NCBI RefSeq assembly: GCF_014773485.1
Contig: NZ_JACXBP010000001.1
Span: 558,001-622,000 of the forward strand
Direction: 5' to 3'
DNA length: 64,000 nt
DNA from: Erwinia aphidicola
GTDB lineage: Bacteria; Pseudomonadota; Gammaproteobacteria; Enterobacterales; Enterobacteriaceae
Shown here: positions 1 through 9,123 of the stretch, in pieces
How positions within the stretch are numbered: position 1 is the first letter of the stretch
Layout: every line of letters starts with the position of its first letter
Program-made: the position numbers and the translations under genes
The notes under the pieces: generated by a model
The model's database searches: none
What the model saw: the letters and a program-made list of their open reading frames with translations, nothing else
What the model was told of the DNA's origin: nothing

Positions 1-186
1 CCGAGCTGCGCCTATCGCGTGCTGGCTGAAGGCAAAACTCTGCCGCCGTGGCATCCACTGCGCAGCGGTTCACGTGCCGCAATGCATGCCGCGCGTATTT
101 CGGTGCGCCACATTGCCGTGCATGAGAGCGAAGTCGTAGACTGGGAAGAGCACATCATTAACCGTCCGCGCTGGTACGGCAAGTAG
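1..186 (+). CDS. ycgN: YcgN-like UPF0260 family protein, C-terminal fragment
   Basis: An open frame runs from the first base to a TAG stop and encodes the last 61 residues of a protein whose start lies outside the window. The segment [17 protein letters not shown] followed by an acidic ESEVVDW stretch resembles the C terminus of the YcgN/UPF0260 family, a small cysteine-containing family with no firmly established function. The position next to dsbB, convergent with it, fits the E. coli 26-minute order. The call rests on recalled similarity of the tail and on synteny. Confidence 0.75.
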   Translation, partial: PSCAYRVLAEGKTLPPWHPLRSGSRAAMHAARISVRHIAVHESEVVDWEEHIINRPRWYGK

Positions 187-204
187 TACAGAAGGCGGAG
201 GAGC

Positions 205-226
205 AGAGCCAGCGGACGCTGGCTCT
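205..226. terminator. Convergent hairpin between ycgN and dsbB
   Basis: A perfect 9-bp stem (AGAGCCAGC and its complement) closes a 4-nt loop between two convergent genes. Neither side has a clear T-run, so termination is inferred from position and stem strength. Confidence 0.5.
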
Positions 227-233
227 GGCAAGC

Positions 234-764
234 TTAACGTGAGAACAGATCGCGTCTTTTCGGTTTAAACGCCTGGGCAATCAGCACCAGCACGCCAACC
301 AGCAGGTAAGCCGCAAAGATTCCCACCAGCCACTGCGGCATACCCAGCGTCAGAAACGACCAGGATTTCTCCGCGCAGTCACCTGAGGCGACAAATACCG
401 ACGGCAGCCATTTATCCAGCGGCAGCCACGTCGGGAAGCGAGCAGCAAAATCACAGGTGACAAACGGTGACGGATGCAGCTGGATCATCGTGTGTTCCCA
501 CGCCAGACGCACCCCTTCCCAGGCACTGTACAGCCAGATGACGATTGCCACCCAGCGCAGCGGTGTTTTTGGTGCGATGGCACCGACAATCCCTGCACCC
601 ATAATGCCAAACAGCGCGCAACGTTCATAAATGCACATTACGCAGGGTTTCAGCAGCATCACGTGCTGAAAATAGAGCGCTGTCATCTCCAGGGCAAAAG
701 CCGCTAGCGCCATTAAAAGCCAGGCACCCCGGCCATAAGAGCAGCGATTCAGGTATCTCAACAT
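234..764 (-). CDS. dsbB: Disulfide bond formation protein DsbB
   Basis: Inner-membrane quinone reductase that reoxidises periplasmic DsbA and passes electrons to ubiquinone or menaquinone. The 176-residue protein has the usual length and four hydrophobic segments (roughly residues 15-33, 45-63, 70-88 and 145-163). The two functional cysteine pairs are visible: Cys41-Val-Met-Cys44 in the first periplasmic loop, and Cys104 (PFVTCDF) with Cys130 (SGDCAEK) in the second. In E. coli nhaB lies between dsbB and fadR; here 308 bp of non-coding DNA separates them. The assignment is secure. Confidence 0.97.
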   Translation of the reverse strand: MLRYLNRCSYGRGAWLLMALAAFALEMTALYFQHVMLLKPCVMCIYERCALFGIMGAGIVGAIAPKTPLRWVAIVIWLYSAWEGVRLAWEHTMIQLHPSPFVTCDFAARFPTWLPLDKWLPSVFVASGDCAEKSWSFLTLGMPQWLVGIFAAYLLVGVLVLIAQAFKPKRRDLFSR

Positions 765-1072
765 AAGTCTGTCCGTGTAGTAGGCGTTGAAACGGCAGTG
801 TAAACGAAAAGCGCCAGCATGCCAGCCTGCGTGAGAAAAATTTAAGCGGGAAAATGACTTAAAATAAACCCGTTAGTAAAAAAGTGAAGTTTTCAGCTTT
901 CGAACCCGACACGGAAAAAGAAGCCGATAAAGCGCCATCCGTTACCGGAAAAGAATCTCTGATTTTTGCAGATGATCGCTTTTTCCCCGGTAGCCAGGCT
1001 AGGTGAAGCCTGGGGCGTCTGGTATGATGAGCTGAAATTTTGCAGTCCTGAACGCAACGGAAATAGAACGCT
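765..1072. other. Divergent intergenic region dsbB/fadR, nhaB absent
   Basis: This 308-bp stretch holds the divergent promoters of dsbB and fadR. Apart from an extended -10 element for fadR, it contains a 7-bp inverted repeat (CCAGGCT at 994-1000 with AGCCTGG at 1007-1013) just upstream of that promoter. No remnant of nhaB, which occupies this place in E. coli, could be read in any frame. Confidence 0.7.
1020..1028 (+). promoter_or_regulatory. Putative extended -10 promoter of fadR
   Basis: TGGTATGAT fits an extended -10 box, 45 bp before the fadR start. There is no convincing -35 at the 17-bp distance, which is usual for extended -10 promoters. Start site not proven. Confidence 0.5.
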
Positions 1073-1792
1073 ATGGTCATTAAAGCGCAGAGCCCTGCGG
1101 GTTTCGCTGAAGAGTATATTATTGAAAGTATCTGGAATAATCGTTTTGCTCCGGGTTCTATCCTGCCTGCAGAGCGTGAGCTCTCCGAACTGATTGGCGT
1201 TACCCGCACCACGTTGCGCGAAGTGCTTCAGCGCCTGGCGCGCGATGGCTGGCTGACCATTCAGCATGGTAAACCGACTAAGGTGAACAATTTTTGGGAA
1301 ACTTCCGGGCTGAGTATTCTGGAAACCCTGGCCCGGCTTGACCATGACAGCGTGCCGCAGCTGATCGACAATCTGCTCTCCGTGCGCACCAATATCTCTT
1401 CAATCTTTATCCGCCGCGCTATCCGCACCTATCCGGAAAAAGCCCGCGAAGTGCTGGAAACGGCCAATCAGGTTGAGGACCAGGCCGAGGCGTATACCAA
1501 CCTTGACTACAATATTTTCCGCGGGCTGGCCTTTGCTTCAGGCAACCCGATATACGGTCTGATTCTTAATGGATTGAAAGGGCTTTATACCCGCGTTGGC
1601 CGCCACTACTTCTCTAATCCGGAAGCGCGCCGTCTGGCGCAGGCGTTCTATCAGCAGCTGCTGGAAATCCTGCAGACTAAAAACTATGAGCTGATTGTCG
1701 ACAGCGTGCGTGACTACGGCCGCCGCAGCGGCGAAATCTGGCACGCCATGCAGATCAGCATGCCGACCGACCTGCCGCCGGCGCGTCGCTGA
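1073..1792 (+). CDS. fadR: Fatty acid metabolism regulator FadR
   Basis: GntR-family, acyl-CoA-responsive regulator that represses fad beta-oxidation genes and activates fabA/fabB. The 239-residue protein is standard length. The N-terminal winged helix (about residues 9-75) keeps the DNA-contacting residues Arg35, Thr44, Arg45 and Arg49 known from E. coli FadR. The helical C-terminal FCD-type domain binds long-chain acyl-CoA and ends with a basic ARR tail. The gene converges on ycgB, separated by a hairpin terminator. The start is the ATG following a purine-rich stretch; an in-frame upstream start is not needed. Because dadAX and ycgB lie nearby, FadR could influence neighbours, but no operator was identified. 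Confidence 0.97.
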   Translation: MVIKAQSPAGFAEEYIIESIWNNRFAPGSILPAERELSELIGVTRTTLREVLQRLARDGWLTIQHGKPTKVNNFWETSGLSILETLARLDHDSVPQLIDNLLSVRTNISSIFIRRAIRTYPEKAREVLETANQVEDQAEAYTNLDYNIFRGLAFASGNPIYGLILNGLKGLYTRVGRHYFSNPEARRLAQAFYQQLLEILQTKNYELIVDSVRDYGRRSGEIWHAMQISMPTDLPPARR

Positions 1793-1797
1793 AATTA

Positions 1798-1826
1798 AAA
1801 GGGACGACCATAAAAGCGGTCGTCCC
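1798..1826 (-). terminator. Terminator of ycgB (convergent with fadR)
   Basis: A perfect 9-bp stem, GGGACGACC with GGTCGTCCC, is followed on the minus strand by TTTTAATTTC, so it terminates ycgB. It may also stop fadR transcription from the other side. Confidence 0.8.
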
Positions 1827-1838
1827 CTACAATTGTCC

Positions 1839-3377
1839 TCAGATAGCTGTTCCGGCACGCGGCGGACAGCGGTCTAAAATTTCAACGCTGCCGTCATCGT
1901 TCTGCTGCTCGAGATTGACATCAAAGCCCCACAGGCGGTGTACGTGTTTCAACACTTCACGACGGCTCTTGTCGAGCGGTGCCCGGTTATGCGGCACATA
2001 GCGTAACGTCAGTGAGCGATCCCCACGTAAATCAACGTCATAAACCTGAATATTCGGCTCCAGATTGCTCAAGTTATATTGAGCGGACAGCTGCTGGCGA
2101 ATAGCCCGATATCCGGCTTCATCGTGGATAGCCGCAATCTCAAGGAAATTATTGCGGTCATCATCCATCACGGTAAACAGGCGGAAGTCACGCATCACTT
2201 TCGGTGACAGGAACTGGCTGATAAAGCTCTCATCCTTAAATTCGCGCATCGCGAAGTGCAGGGTATCCAGCCAGTTCGAACCGGCGATGTCCGGGAACCA
2301 GTAACGATCCTCCTCCGTCGGCTCTTCACAAATACGTTTGATATCCTGGAACATGGCAAAGCCCAGCGCATAGGGGTTGATGCCGTTGTACCACTGGCTG
2401 TTATACGGCGGCTGGAACACCACGTTGGTATGGCTGTGCAGGAACTCCAGCATAAAGCGCTCGGATACTTTGCCTTCATCGTACAGGTGATTAAGGATGG
2501 TGTAGTGCCAGAAGGTCGCCCAGCCCTCGTTCATAACCTGAGTCTGCTTTTGCGGATAGAAATACTGGCTTACTTTACGCACGATACGCAGGCACTCACG
2601 CTGCCACGGTTCGAGCAGCGGAGCATTCTTCTCCATAAAGTAGAGAATGTTCTCCTGCGGCTCCGCCGGATAGCGGGTATTGGCGAAGTGGGTCTCCTCA
2701 CGCTCGCGGCGCGGCAGGGTGCGCCACAGCATGTTAACCTGGCTTTGCAGATACTCCTCGCGGCTCTTCTGGCGGGCTTTCTCCTCCTGCAGCGAGATCT
2801 TCTGTGGGCGTTTGTAGCGGTCAACGCCGTAGTTCATCAACGCATGACAGGAGTCCAACAGCCGCTCGACCTGTTCCACCCCATAACGCTCTTCACACTG
2901 GGTAATATAGTTACGGGCAAAGATCAGATAGTCGACAATCGAGCTGGCATCGGTCCAGCTGCGGAACAGGTAGTTATTTTTGAAGAAGGAGTTGTGCCCA
3001 TAACAGGCATGCGCCATAACCAGCGCCTGCATCGTCATGGTGTTTTCTTCCATCAGATAGGCGATGCAGGGATTGGAGTTAATGACGATCTCATACGCCA
3101 GACCCTGCTGCCCATGCTTGTAACGCTGCTCGGTCTCAATAAATTTCTTACCGAATGACCAGTGGGCGTAGTTGATTGGCATGCCGACGCTGGAGTAGGC
3201 GTCCATCATCTGTTCCGAGGTAATGACCTCGATTTGGTGCGGGTAGGTATCAAGGCGGTAAGATTTGGCGACGCGGTCAATCTCCTTGAGATACACATCA
3301 AGCAGGTCGAAGGTCCAGTCTGGTCCATCATCGAGTCGTTTGCTGTCCTTAATCGGAACGTCAAAGATCGTGGTCAT
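1839..3377 (-). CDS. ycgB: SpoVR family protein YcgB
   Basis: Cytoplasmic SpoVR-family protein of 512 residues (E. coli YcgB is 510). In Bacillus SpoVR acts in spore cortex formation. In non-sporulating enterobacteria the family belongs to the RpoS stress regulon and is genetically associated with the PrkA kinase YeaG and its partner YeaH. The sequence has no signal peptide and carries conserved His/Glu-rich stretches such as MAHACYGHNSFFKNN and NEGWATFWHYTI, the latter resembling metal-binding helices. The ATG start has an AAGGGG ribosome site. YeaH and YeaG are encoded about 8-13 kb away on the same strand. Biochemical function unknown. Confidence 0.93.
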   Translation of the reverse strand: MTTIFDVPIKDSKRLDDGPDWTFDLLDVYLKEIDRVAKSYRLDTYPHQIEVITSEQMMDAYSSVGMPINYAHWSFGKKFIETEQRYKHGQQGLAYEIVINSNPCIAYLMEENTMTMQALVMAHACYGHNSFFKNNYLFRSWTDASSIVDYLIFARNYITQCEERYGVEQVERLLDSCHALMNYGVDRYKRPQKISLQEEKARQKSREEYLQSQVNMLWRTLPRREREETHFANTRYPAEPQENILYFMEKNAPLLEPWQRECLRIVRKVSQYFYPQKQTQVMNEGWATFWHYTILNHLYDEGKVSERFMLEFLHSHTNVVFQPPYNSQWYNGINPYALGFAMFQDIKRICEEPTEEDRYWFPDIAGSNWLDTLHFAMREFKDESFISQFLSPKVMRDFRLFTVMDDDRNNFLEIAAIHDEAGYRAIRQQLSAQYNLSNLEPNIQVYDVDLRGDRSLTLRYVPHNRAPLDKSRREVLKHVHRLWGFDVNLEQQNDDGSVEILDRCPPRAGTAI

Positions 3378-3899
3378 AGCGCACCCCTTTTTATAAAACC
3401 GGTTTCTGGCGATACATCCGTAGCGGCAAAATGTCCGTTTTCATGTCAGCTTCACCCGCAGCCGTGCCGTGATGATAAGCCTGGAATTAAAACCAATATC
3501 TCAATGATAGTTCACTGTCTCTTATCCCTCTTGCGAAAACAATTGAAATTTTCGATACAAAATACAGCGTTGGGTTAAAAAAGGTTTTTACCTGAGGTTA
3601 AATGCAGCTTAAGGCTGTTTTTTTAGAATAATATACTGTTTATCGTGAAAAGTTATGACGGGGATCGTTTGTGCTGATGTTTGCGCAATTATGCTATTTA
3701 TTGATTATTACCTGCTTGAAAAGTGTCTTTGTTAGAGTTTTCAACTGAAATGATGGCAGCATCTTGTTTTTATTTCGGCATCAGGTAAAAAATATGTGAA
3801 ATTTGTCAGTGGCAGGATGAAGTGCTCTCTGGTTTTTTCATCCAGTCGATAACTAAAAATCCAGTGCATTGTTCTTTTCTAATTCTCGGCGAGGTGGTT
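3378..3899. other. AT-rich divergent control region ycgB/dadA
   Basis: This 522-bp region is clearly richer in A and T than its surroundings and contains no gene. In E. coli the dad promoter is controlled by Lrp and CRP, and a long AT-rich leader suits Lrp-type control. A candidate CRP site is annotated separately near 3800. ycgB transcription must also start here. Confidence 0.6.
3795..3810 (+). promoter_or_regulatory. Candidate CRP site upstream of dadA
   Basis: TGTGA-N6-TCAGT matches the CRP consensus TGTGA-N6-TCACA at 8 of 10 defined bases. It lies about 90 bp before the dadA start. Catabolite control of dadAX is established in E. coli; this exact site is inferred. Confidence 0.45.
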
Positions 3900-5201
3900 A
3901 TGCGTGTTGTCATTCTGGGCAGTGGAGTGGTTGGCGTGGCGAGCGCCTGGTATCTGGCACAGGCCGGGCATCAGGTGACGGTTATCGACCGGCAGCCCGG
4001 CCCGGCACTTGAAACCAGCGCGGGTAATGCCGGGCAGATCTCGCCGGGTTATGCTGCCCCCTGGGCTGCGCCGGGCGTGCCGCTAAAAGCCATTAAATGG
4101 ATGTTTCAGCGCCATGCTCCGCTGGCGATTCGTCTGGACGGAAGCCGTTTCCAGCTCGAGTGGATGTGGCAGATGCTGCGTAACTGCGATATGCGCCACT
4201 ATCAACAAAATAAAAGCCGCATGGTGCGCATTGCCGAATACAGCCGGGACTGCCTGAAGGCGCTGCGCCAGCAAACAGGCATTGCCTATGAAGGGCGCCA
4301 GGGCGGCACGCTGCAACTGTTCCGCACCGCCCAGCAGTATGAAAGCGCGGCCAAAGATATCGCCGTGCTGAAGGAGGCCGGCGTGCCTTACGAGCTGCTG
4401 GAAGCCGCGCAGTTGGCGCAGGCGGAACCGGCGCTGGCCGCCACGCAGCACAAGCTGACCGGCGGGCTGCGGTTACCTAATGATGAAACCGGTGACTGCC
4501 AGCTGTTTACCCAGCGGCTGGCTAAAATGGCTGCTGACGCTGGGGTAGAGTTTCGTTTTAATACCCCGGTTGACGGGTTACTCCAGGAAGGGAATAAGAT
4601 TACCGGCGTGCAGTGTGGCGATGAGCGGGTGACGGCTGAGGCTTACGTCGTTGCGTTCGGATCGTATTCAACGGCGCTGCTGGATGAGATCGTCAAAGTG
4701 CCTGTCTATCCGCTAAAAGGTTACTCGCTGACCATTCCAATTAAAGATGCAGATGCCGCGCCGGTCTCAACGGTGCTCGATGAAACCTACAAGGTGGCAA
4801 TCACCCGATTTGACGACCGCATCCGCGTGGGCGGCATGGCGGAAATTGTCGGCTACAACACCAAACTACTGCCTGCGCGTCGCGCCACGCTGGAGATGGT
4901 GGTGCGCGATCTCTATCCGCAGGGTGGGCATATTGAGCAGGCGACGTTCTGGAGCGGGCTGCGCCCGATGACCCCGGACGGAACGCCGATTGTCGGCCGT
5001 ACCCCATTGAAAAACCTGTTCCTTAATACCGGTCATGGTACTCTTGGCTGGACCATGGCATGCGGTTCTGGTCAGCTGCTGGCCGACATTATTTCCGGCC
5101 GCACGCCCGCGATTGCGGCTGACGATCTGTCCGTCATGCGCTATCTGCCGGGATATGCTCCGGCTGCAGCGACCACGCTGCACGGTGCCAATATTCGTTA
5201 A
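3900..5201 (+). CDS. dadA: D-amino acid dehydrogenase small subunit DadA
   Basis: FAD-dependent dehydrogenase on the inner face of the membrane that oxidises D-alanine to pyruvate and feeds electrons to the respiratory chain. The 433-residue protein starts with the dinucleotide-binding fold [17 protein letters not shown] and an acidic end of the second strand (VIDRQ). The C terminus contains the DAO-type motif [16 protein letters not shown]. The chosen ATG is preceded by GGCGAGGTGG and matches the family N terminus; a longer frame from 3822 adds 26 non-conserved residues. It is followed after 41 bp by dadX, forming the D/L-alanine catabolic operon. Confidence 0.96.
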   Translation: MRVVILGSGVVGVASAWYLAQAGHQVTVIDRQPGPALETSAGNAGQISPGYAAPWAAPGVPLKAIKWMFQRHAPLAIRLDGSRFQLEWMWQMLRNCDMRHYQQNKSRMVRIAEYSRDCLKALRQQTGIAYEGRQGGTLQLFRTAQQYESAAKDIAVLKEAGVPYELLEAAQLAQAEPALAATQHKLTGGLRLPNDETGDCQLFTQRLAKMAADAGVEFRFNTPVDGLLQEGNKITGVQCGDERVTAEAYVVAFGSYSTALLDEIVKVPVYPLKGYSLTIPIKDADAAPVSTVLDETYKVAITRFDDRIRVGGMAEIVGYNTKLLPARRATLEMVVRDLYPQGGHIEQATFWSGLRPMTPDGTPIVGRTPLKNLFLNTGHGTLGWTMACGSGQLLADIISGRTPAIAADDLSVMRYLPGYAPAAATTLHGANIR

Positions 5202-5242
5202 TGCAGCCCACGGTTATAAGTTATTCAAGGAGAGGAGAGGGT

Positions 5243-6313
5243 ATGTCACGTCCGATTGTCGCAACGATTAATCGCGCCGCGTTGCGGCAAAACCTGGCAG
5301 TGGCGCGCCAGGCCGCCCGGAATTCGCGCCTGTGGTCCGTGGTGAAAGCCAACGCCTACGGGCACGGTATTGAACGCGTCTGGGAAAGTCTGGCAGAGAC
5401 CGATGGTTTTGCGCTGCTCGACCTCGAAGAGGCGATCCTGCTACGCGATCGCGGCTGGAGAAAGCCGATACTGCTGCTGGAAGGCTTCTTCCATCCCAGC
5501 GATATCGAACTGCTCGATCGCTACCGCCTGACCACCAGCCTGCACAGCAACTGGCAGATCAAAGCGCTGGCAGAGGCGAAACTCTCTGCGCCGCTGGATA
5601 TCTACCTGAAAATGAACAGCGGGATGAATCGACTCGGCTTTCAGCCAGAGCAGGTGCACAACGCCTGGCAAAAACTGCGTTCATTAGCTAACGTTGGCGA
5701 GATGACGCTGATGGCGCACTTTGCCGAAGCAGAGAGCGCAGCAGGCATCGTCGAGCCGATGCGGCGTATCAACCAGGCCGCGGAGGGGCTGGACTGTGCG
5801 CGTTCGCTGGCTAACTCCGCCGCCACGCTGTGGCACCCAGAGACCCATCATAACTGGGTGCGGCCCGGCATTATTCTTTATGGCGCTTCCCCAAGCGGAC
5901 AGTGGCAGGATATCGCCGGGAGTGGGCTGCAGCCGGTGATGAGTTTAAACACGGAAATAATCGGCATTCAGCAGCTGGCTGCCGGTGCCGCAGTCGGTTA
6001 TGGCGCGCGCTATCGTGCCGCTGGCGAACAGCGTATCGGTGTGGTGGCCTGCGGCTACGCGGATGGCTACCCGCGCCACGCGCCGACCGGCACGCCGATC
6101 GTGGTCGACGGCACGTTAACACGCACCGTAGGGGCCATCTCAATGGATATGATCACGGTAGATTTAACGCCGTGCCCGCAGGCCGGTATCGGCAGCAAGG
6201 TTGAGCTGTGGGGCAATAACGTGAAGATTGATGACGTGGCGTCCGCTTCCGGCACCGTAGGTTACGAGCTGATGTGCGCGCTCGCCCGTCGGGTGCCGGT
6301 CGTCGTGGAGTAA
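5243..6313 (+). CDS. dadX: Catabolic alanine racemase DadX
   Basis: PLP enzyme interconverting L- and D-alanine, here supplying D-alanine to DadA for catabolism. It has 356 residues, the normal length. The PLP lysine is Lys35 in SVVKANAYGHG, and the second catalytic residue is the tyrosine of ACGYADGYPR. The N-terminal barrel and C-terminal beta domain are both complete. The ATG follows AGGAGAGGAGAGGG, a strong ribosome site; an upstream in-frame ATG at 5201 overlaps the dadA end and would add 14 unrelated residues. The operon position makes it DadX rather than biosynthetic Alr. It converges with the MFS gene, leaving only 2 bp. Confidence 0.95.
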   Translation: MSRPIVATINRAALRQNLAVARQAARNSRLWSVVKANAYGHGIERVWESLAETDGFALLDLEEAILLRDRGWRKPILLLEGFFHPSDIELLDRYRLTTSLHSNWQIKALAEAKLSAPLDIYLKMNSGMNRLGFQPEQVHNAWQKLRSLANVGEMTLMAHFAEAESAAGIVEPMRRINQAAEGLDCARSLANSAATLWHPETHHNWVRPGIILYGASPSGQWQDIAGSGLQPVMSLNTEIIGIQQLAAGAAVGYGARYRAAGEQRIGVVACGYADGYPRHAPTGTPIVVDGTLTRTVGAISMDMITVDLTPCPQAGIGSKVELWGNNVKIDDVASASGTVGYELMCALARRVPVVVE

Positions 6314-6315
6314 AC

Positions 6316-7506
6316 TTAGAGCGCGGTCAGCGTACCGCGCACTTTACGGCTCATACGCCATGCGGTAAATGCCAGCAGTGCTCCGGCCACCATCATCAGC
6401 GCCAGTGCGGATTTCTCCGCCAGCGGCAGCGCCATCACCAGCAGTCCCGCAGAAGAACCCCCGGCCATCTGAATAAACCCAGCCAGCGCGGAAGCCACGC
6501 CTGCCTGCTGCTGATAAGGCTCCAGCGCATAGCTGGTGGCCGGACCGACGGTAAAGGCCAGACCCGCAACGGAAACCGCAACCGGGAGCATATACAGCGC
6601 CCAGTGGCTCTGCATACTTTCGGGGAACAGCATCACGCCAGCCATCAGCATCAGCGCGCCCAGCGTCATGGCCAGCGCGCCGCTCGCCAGGCAGATCGGG
6701 CGGCCCAGCTTGCGGATCATCTTATTGACCAGCACGCTCACCAGCATGATCCAGAATCCGTTCGCGCCAAAGGCAATCGAGAACTGCAGGGCACTGAGCT
6801 GGCCTTCGGTCATTAACACGTGCGGGGCGAGAGAAACGTAGGTCAGTACCATACCGAGCGCGCCCGCATTGGCAAAAGCAAAGGCGAGGAAACGCGGCTG
6901 GCGGAGGATCTGCCAGTACTGGCGCAGCGGCACTCCTTTGACTTTTTGCGTGTCGGCCGGTCGGGTTTCCGGCAGGAAGAAGATCACCAGCAGGCCAATA
7001 AACAGCGCATAGCCGGTCAGGAACCAGAAATTGGCGCGCCAGCCGAAGGCTTCAGCCAGAAATCCGCCGAGCATCGGTGCCAGCGCCGGGACAATGTTCA
7101 GTGCGCCATTCAGGAAGCCGTAAGCGCGCGCCGCTTCATCGCCGTCAAGGCGGTCGCGCACGCCACTGAATGCCACCACGGCGGTGCAGCAGACGGCACA
7201 GCCCTGAATAATACGGGCGCTAAGAAACTGCGGCCAGCCCGTGGCGGTCGCGGCCAGCACGCTGCCGCCGACATACAGCAGCAGACCGATCAGCGCGATA
7301 GGCTTACGACCCAGATTGTCCACCAGCGGTCCGGCAATGATCTGCCCCAGCCCCATAACCAGCAGAAACAGCGGGATAGTGGTCTGAATGGTGGTGACAG
7401 GCGTTGCCAGTCCGGCGGCGATATCCGGCAGCGTAGGTAAATAGAGGTCAATACCCAGCGGGGCAAGGAGCACCAGGCTGAGCAGTAGCAGCGTGAATTT
7501 TTGCAT
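6316..7506 (-). CDS. Bcr/CflA-type MFS drug:H+ antiporter
   Basis: A 396-residue inner-membrane transporter of the major facilitator superfamily with about 12 hydrophobic segments. The N-terminal APLGIDLYLPTLPDIA segment and the GQIIAGPLVDNLGRKPIALIG loop (motif A) are characteristic of DHA1 exporters in the Bcr/CflA/MdtL branch, which expel drugs such as chloramphenicol or bicyclomycin. The start was placed at the ATG giving MQKFTLLLL; a longer frame adds 39 residues that do not look conserved. In E. coli this locus (between dadX and cvrA) has no transporter, so it is an accessory gene relative to that genome. Substrate unknown. Confidence 0.85.
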   Translation of the reverse strand: MQKFTLLLLSLVLLAPLGIDLYLPTLPDIAAGLATPVTTIQTTIPLFLLVMGLGQIIAGPLVDNLGRKPIALIGLLLYVGGSVLAATATGWPQFLSARIIQGCAVCCTAVVAFSGVRDRLDGDEAARAYGFLNGALNIVPALAPMLGGFLAEAFGWRANFWFLTGYALFIGLLVIFFLPETRPADTQKVKGVPLRQYWQILRQPRFLAFAFANAGALGMVLTYVSLAPHVLMTEGQLSALQFSIAFGANGFWIMLVSVLVNKMIRKLGRPICLASGALAMTLGALMLMAGVMLFPESMQSHWALYMLPVAVSVAGLAFTVGPATSYALEPYQQQAGVASALAGFIQMAGGSSAGLLVMALPLAEKSALALMMVAGALLAFTAWRMSRKVRGTLTAL

Positions 7507-7600
7507 GGAATGGAGAGGTCCGAAGTAAAGCAAGCCGGACAGGGTAGAGATAACGCCGGGAAAAGAAAAGCAGAAAATGGCAAAAAGGGGAATTGAGGTG

Positions 7601-7637
7601 GCGATAGTCATGCCCGGCGGCACGGCATGACTATCGC
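7601..7637 (-). terminator. Perfect 14-bp inverted repeat after wbaP
   Basis: GCGATAGTCATGCC at 7601-7614 is mirrored exactly at 7624-7637 around a 9-nt loop. It lies between the wbaP stop and the MFS start. There is a weak T-rich tract some distance further on the minus strand, so it is probably a terminator of wbaP, or an RNA-stabilising hairpin. Confidence 0.55.
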
Positions 7638-7656
7638 AGACGGGCGTTACTGAGGA

Positions 7657-9123
7657 TTAATAAGCACCGTCACGACGTAATACCACGCCTGCGGTTTTGA
7701 ACAGAATGGCAATGTCGGTCCACAGCGCCCAGTTTTTAACATACCAGGAGTCGAAGTAGACGCGGGTGTCATAGTCGATATCGTTACGACCGCTGACCTG
7801 CCACAAACCGGTCATCCCCGGTTTAGCCATCAGGTAGTAGTCAACGTCACCGGCATAGCGCTCCAGCTCGGCTTCAATAACCGGGCGCGGACCGACCAGA
7901 CTCATTTCACCGCGGATCACATTCCACAGCTGCGGCAGCTCATCAAGGCTGGTTTTACGCATAAACGAACCGATTTTGGTCACGCGCGGGTCGTTTTTCA
8001 GCTTGAAATCTTTATCCCACTCGGCGCGGGCTTCTTCGCTGGTCGCCAGCAGCTTCTCCAGCACTTCTTTGGAGTTCATTACCATTGAACGGAACTTCAG
8101 GCATTTGAATTTCTTGCCGTCCTGGCCCACGCGCTCGTGACCGTAGATTGGGCTGCCGCCGTCACGGCTGACCATCCAGCAAATCAGGCCAAAGGCCGGG
8201 GCGAGCAGCAGCAGCAGCATTGAGGCCACCACGATGTCAAACATGCGCTTGAGGAAGCGGGAAGAGCGCTTTGCCAGATTGTTGCTGACGCGCAACAGCA
8301 TCACTTCATGACTGAAGATAAAGGACATGTCTGTACCATACAGCGGCACGCCACGCAGGGTAGGTACCACTGAGACCGAACGGCATTTTTTCTTCGACAG
8401 CAGCTTGAGCCACTTATCGCGGATTGCACGCTGGTCGTTCTCCATCGCCACGATAAACTGGGTGTTATCGAGGTCGACGGTATCCCAGACGATATCTTTA
8501 TGGGTGATAACCGGAATGCCGTTAAAGCTTTCAGGGCCGCTTTCACCGGCCGGTGCGACGAACGCTTTCACGTCATAGCCCAGCAGCTCTTCGCTCTGTA
8601 ATGCGGCATAAGCTTCCCGGGCATTTCTACCCGAGCCGATAATGATGGTGTGCTTCTGCCACTGACCTGCTTTCAGAATGGCATTCTTCACGCATGAGCG
8701 CAGTAGCGGAACCAGAATCAGCGCGTAGATCCAGGTAAAACTCCACAGCATGCGGGAGAAATCCCATTTAGAAAACGCAATCAGGGCCAGATCCAGCAGC
8801 GAGAAAATCACCAGAGTTTTGATAATCTCTTTTAATTCAAACCAGAATGGCTTGCGATAAGTATAGTGGCGCAGTCGCATCCAGAACCAGGCGGTACACA
8901 ATACTGACATGACGGACTGGGCAATAAAGCGCACTTCAACTTCCTGCGGTGGAATAAATATATCCAGATTACCCCAAATACCCTGCAGGGTGGCAGCAGA
9001 AAGAAACAGTGCCAGGTTAATCGAAAGTAAATCTGAGAAGCTTAATGCGACTTTCGCGATGACGTTTTTTCTTGTGCCGCTAAACGTGCGGCGACGGTCA
9101 TTCAGTACCAGAGTACTTGCCAT
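7657..9123 (-). CDS. wbaP: Undecaprenyl-phosphate galactose phosphotransferase, WbaP/AmsG type
   Basis: Polyisoprenyl-phosphate hexose-1-phosphate transferase that loads the first sugar phosphate onto the undecaprenyl-phosphate carrier, starting capsule, exopolysaccharide or O-antigen repeat units. The 488-residue protein has N-terminal membrane helices (about residues 29-160) and a central nucleotide-binding-like domain (HTIIIGSGRNAREAY). A re-entrant helix follows at about 290-315. The C-terminal catalytic domain carries FKCLKFRSMV, TSLDELPQLWNVI, SLVGPRP and KPGMTGLWQVSGRND. Family members in Erwinia (AmsG) sit inside the amylovoran cluster. This copy stands alone, with no other glycosyltransferase nearby. 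Donor sugar (galactose versus glucose) cannot be decided from sequence alone. Confidence 0.88.
   Translation of the reverse strand: MASTLVLNDRRRTFSGTRKNVIAKVALSFSDLLSINLALFLSAATLQGIWGNLDIFIPPQEVEVRFIAQSVMSVLCTAWFWMRLRHYTYRKPFWFELKEIIKTLVIFSLLDLALIAFSKWDFSRMLWSFTWIYALILVPLLRSCVKNAILKAGQWQKHTIIIGSGRNAREAYAALQSEELLGYDVKAFVAPAGESGPESFNGIPVITHKDIVWDTVDLDNTQFIVAMENDQRAIRDKWLKLLSKKKCRSVSVVPTLRGVPLYGTDMSFIFSHEVMLLRVSNNLAKRSSRFLKRMFDIVVASMLLLLLAPAFGLICWMVSRDGGSPIYGHERVGQDGKKFKCLKFRSMVMNSKEVLEKLLATSEEARAEWDKDFKLKNDPRVTKIGSFMRKTSLDELPQLWNVIRGEMSLVGPRPVIEAELERYAGDVDYYLMAKPGMTGLWQVSGRNDIDYDTRVYFDSWYVKNWALWTDIAILFKTAGVVLRRDGAY

Noticed and set aside
2256-3158. 300-codon plus-strand frame opposite ycgB
   Set aside because: Antisense shadow of ycgB; leucine/valine-rich but no coherent membrane topology or family match.
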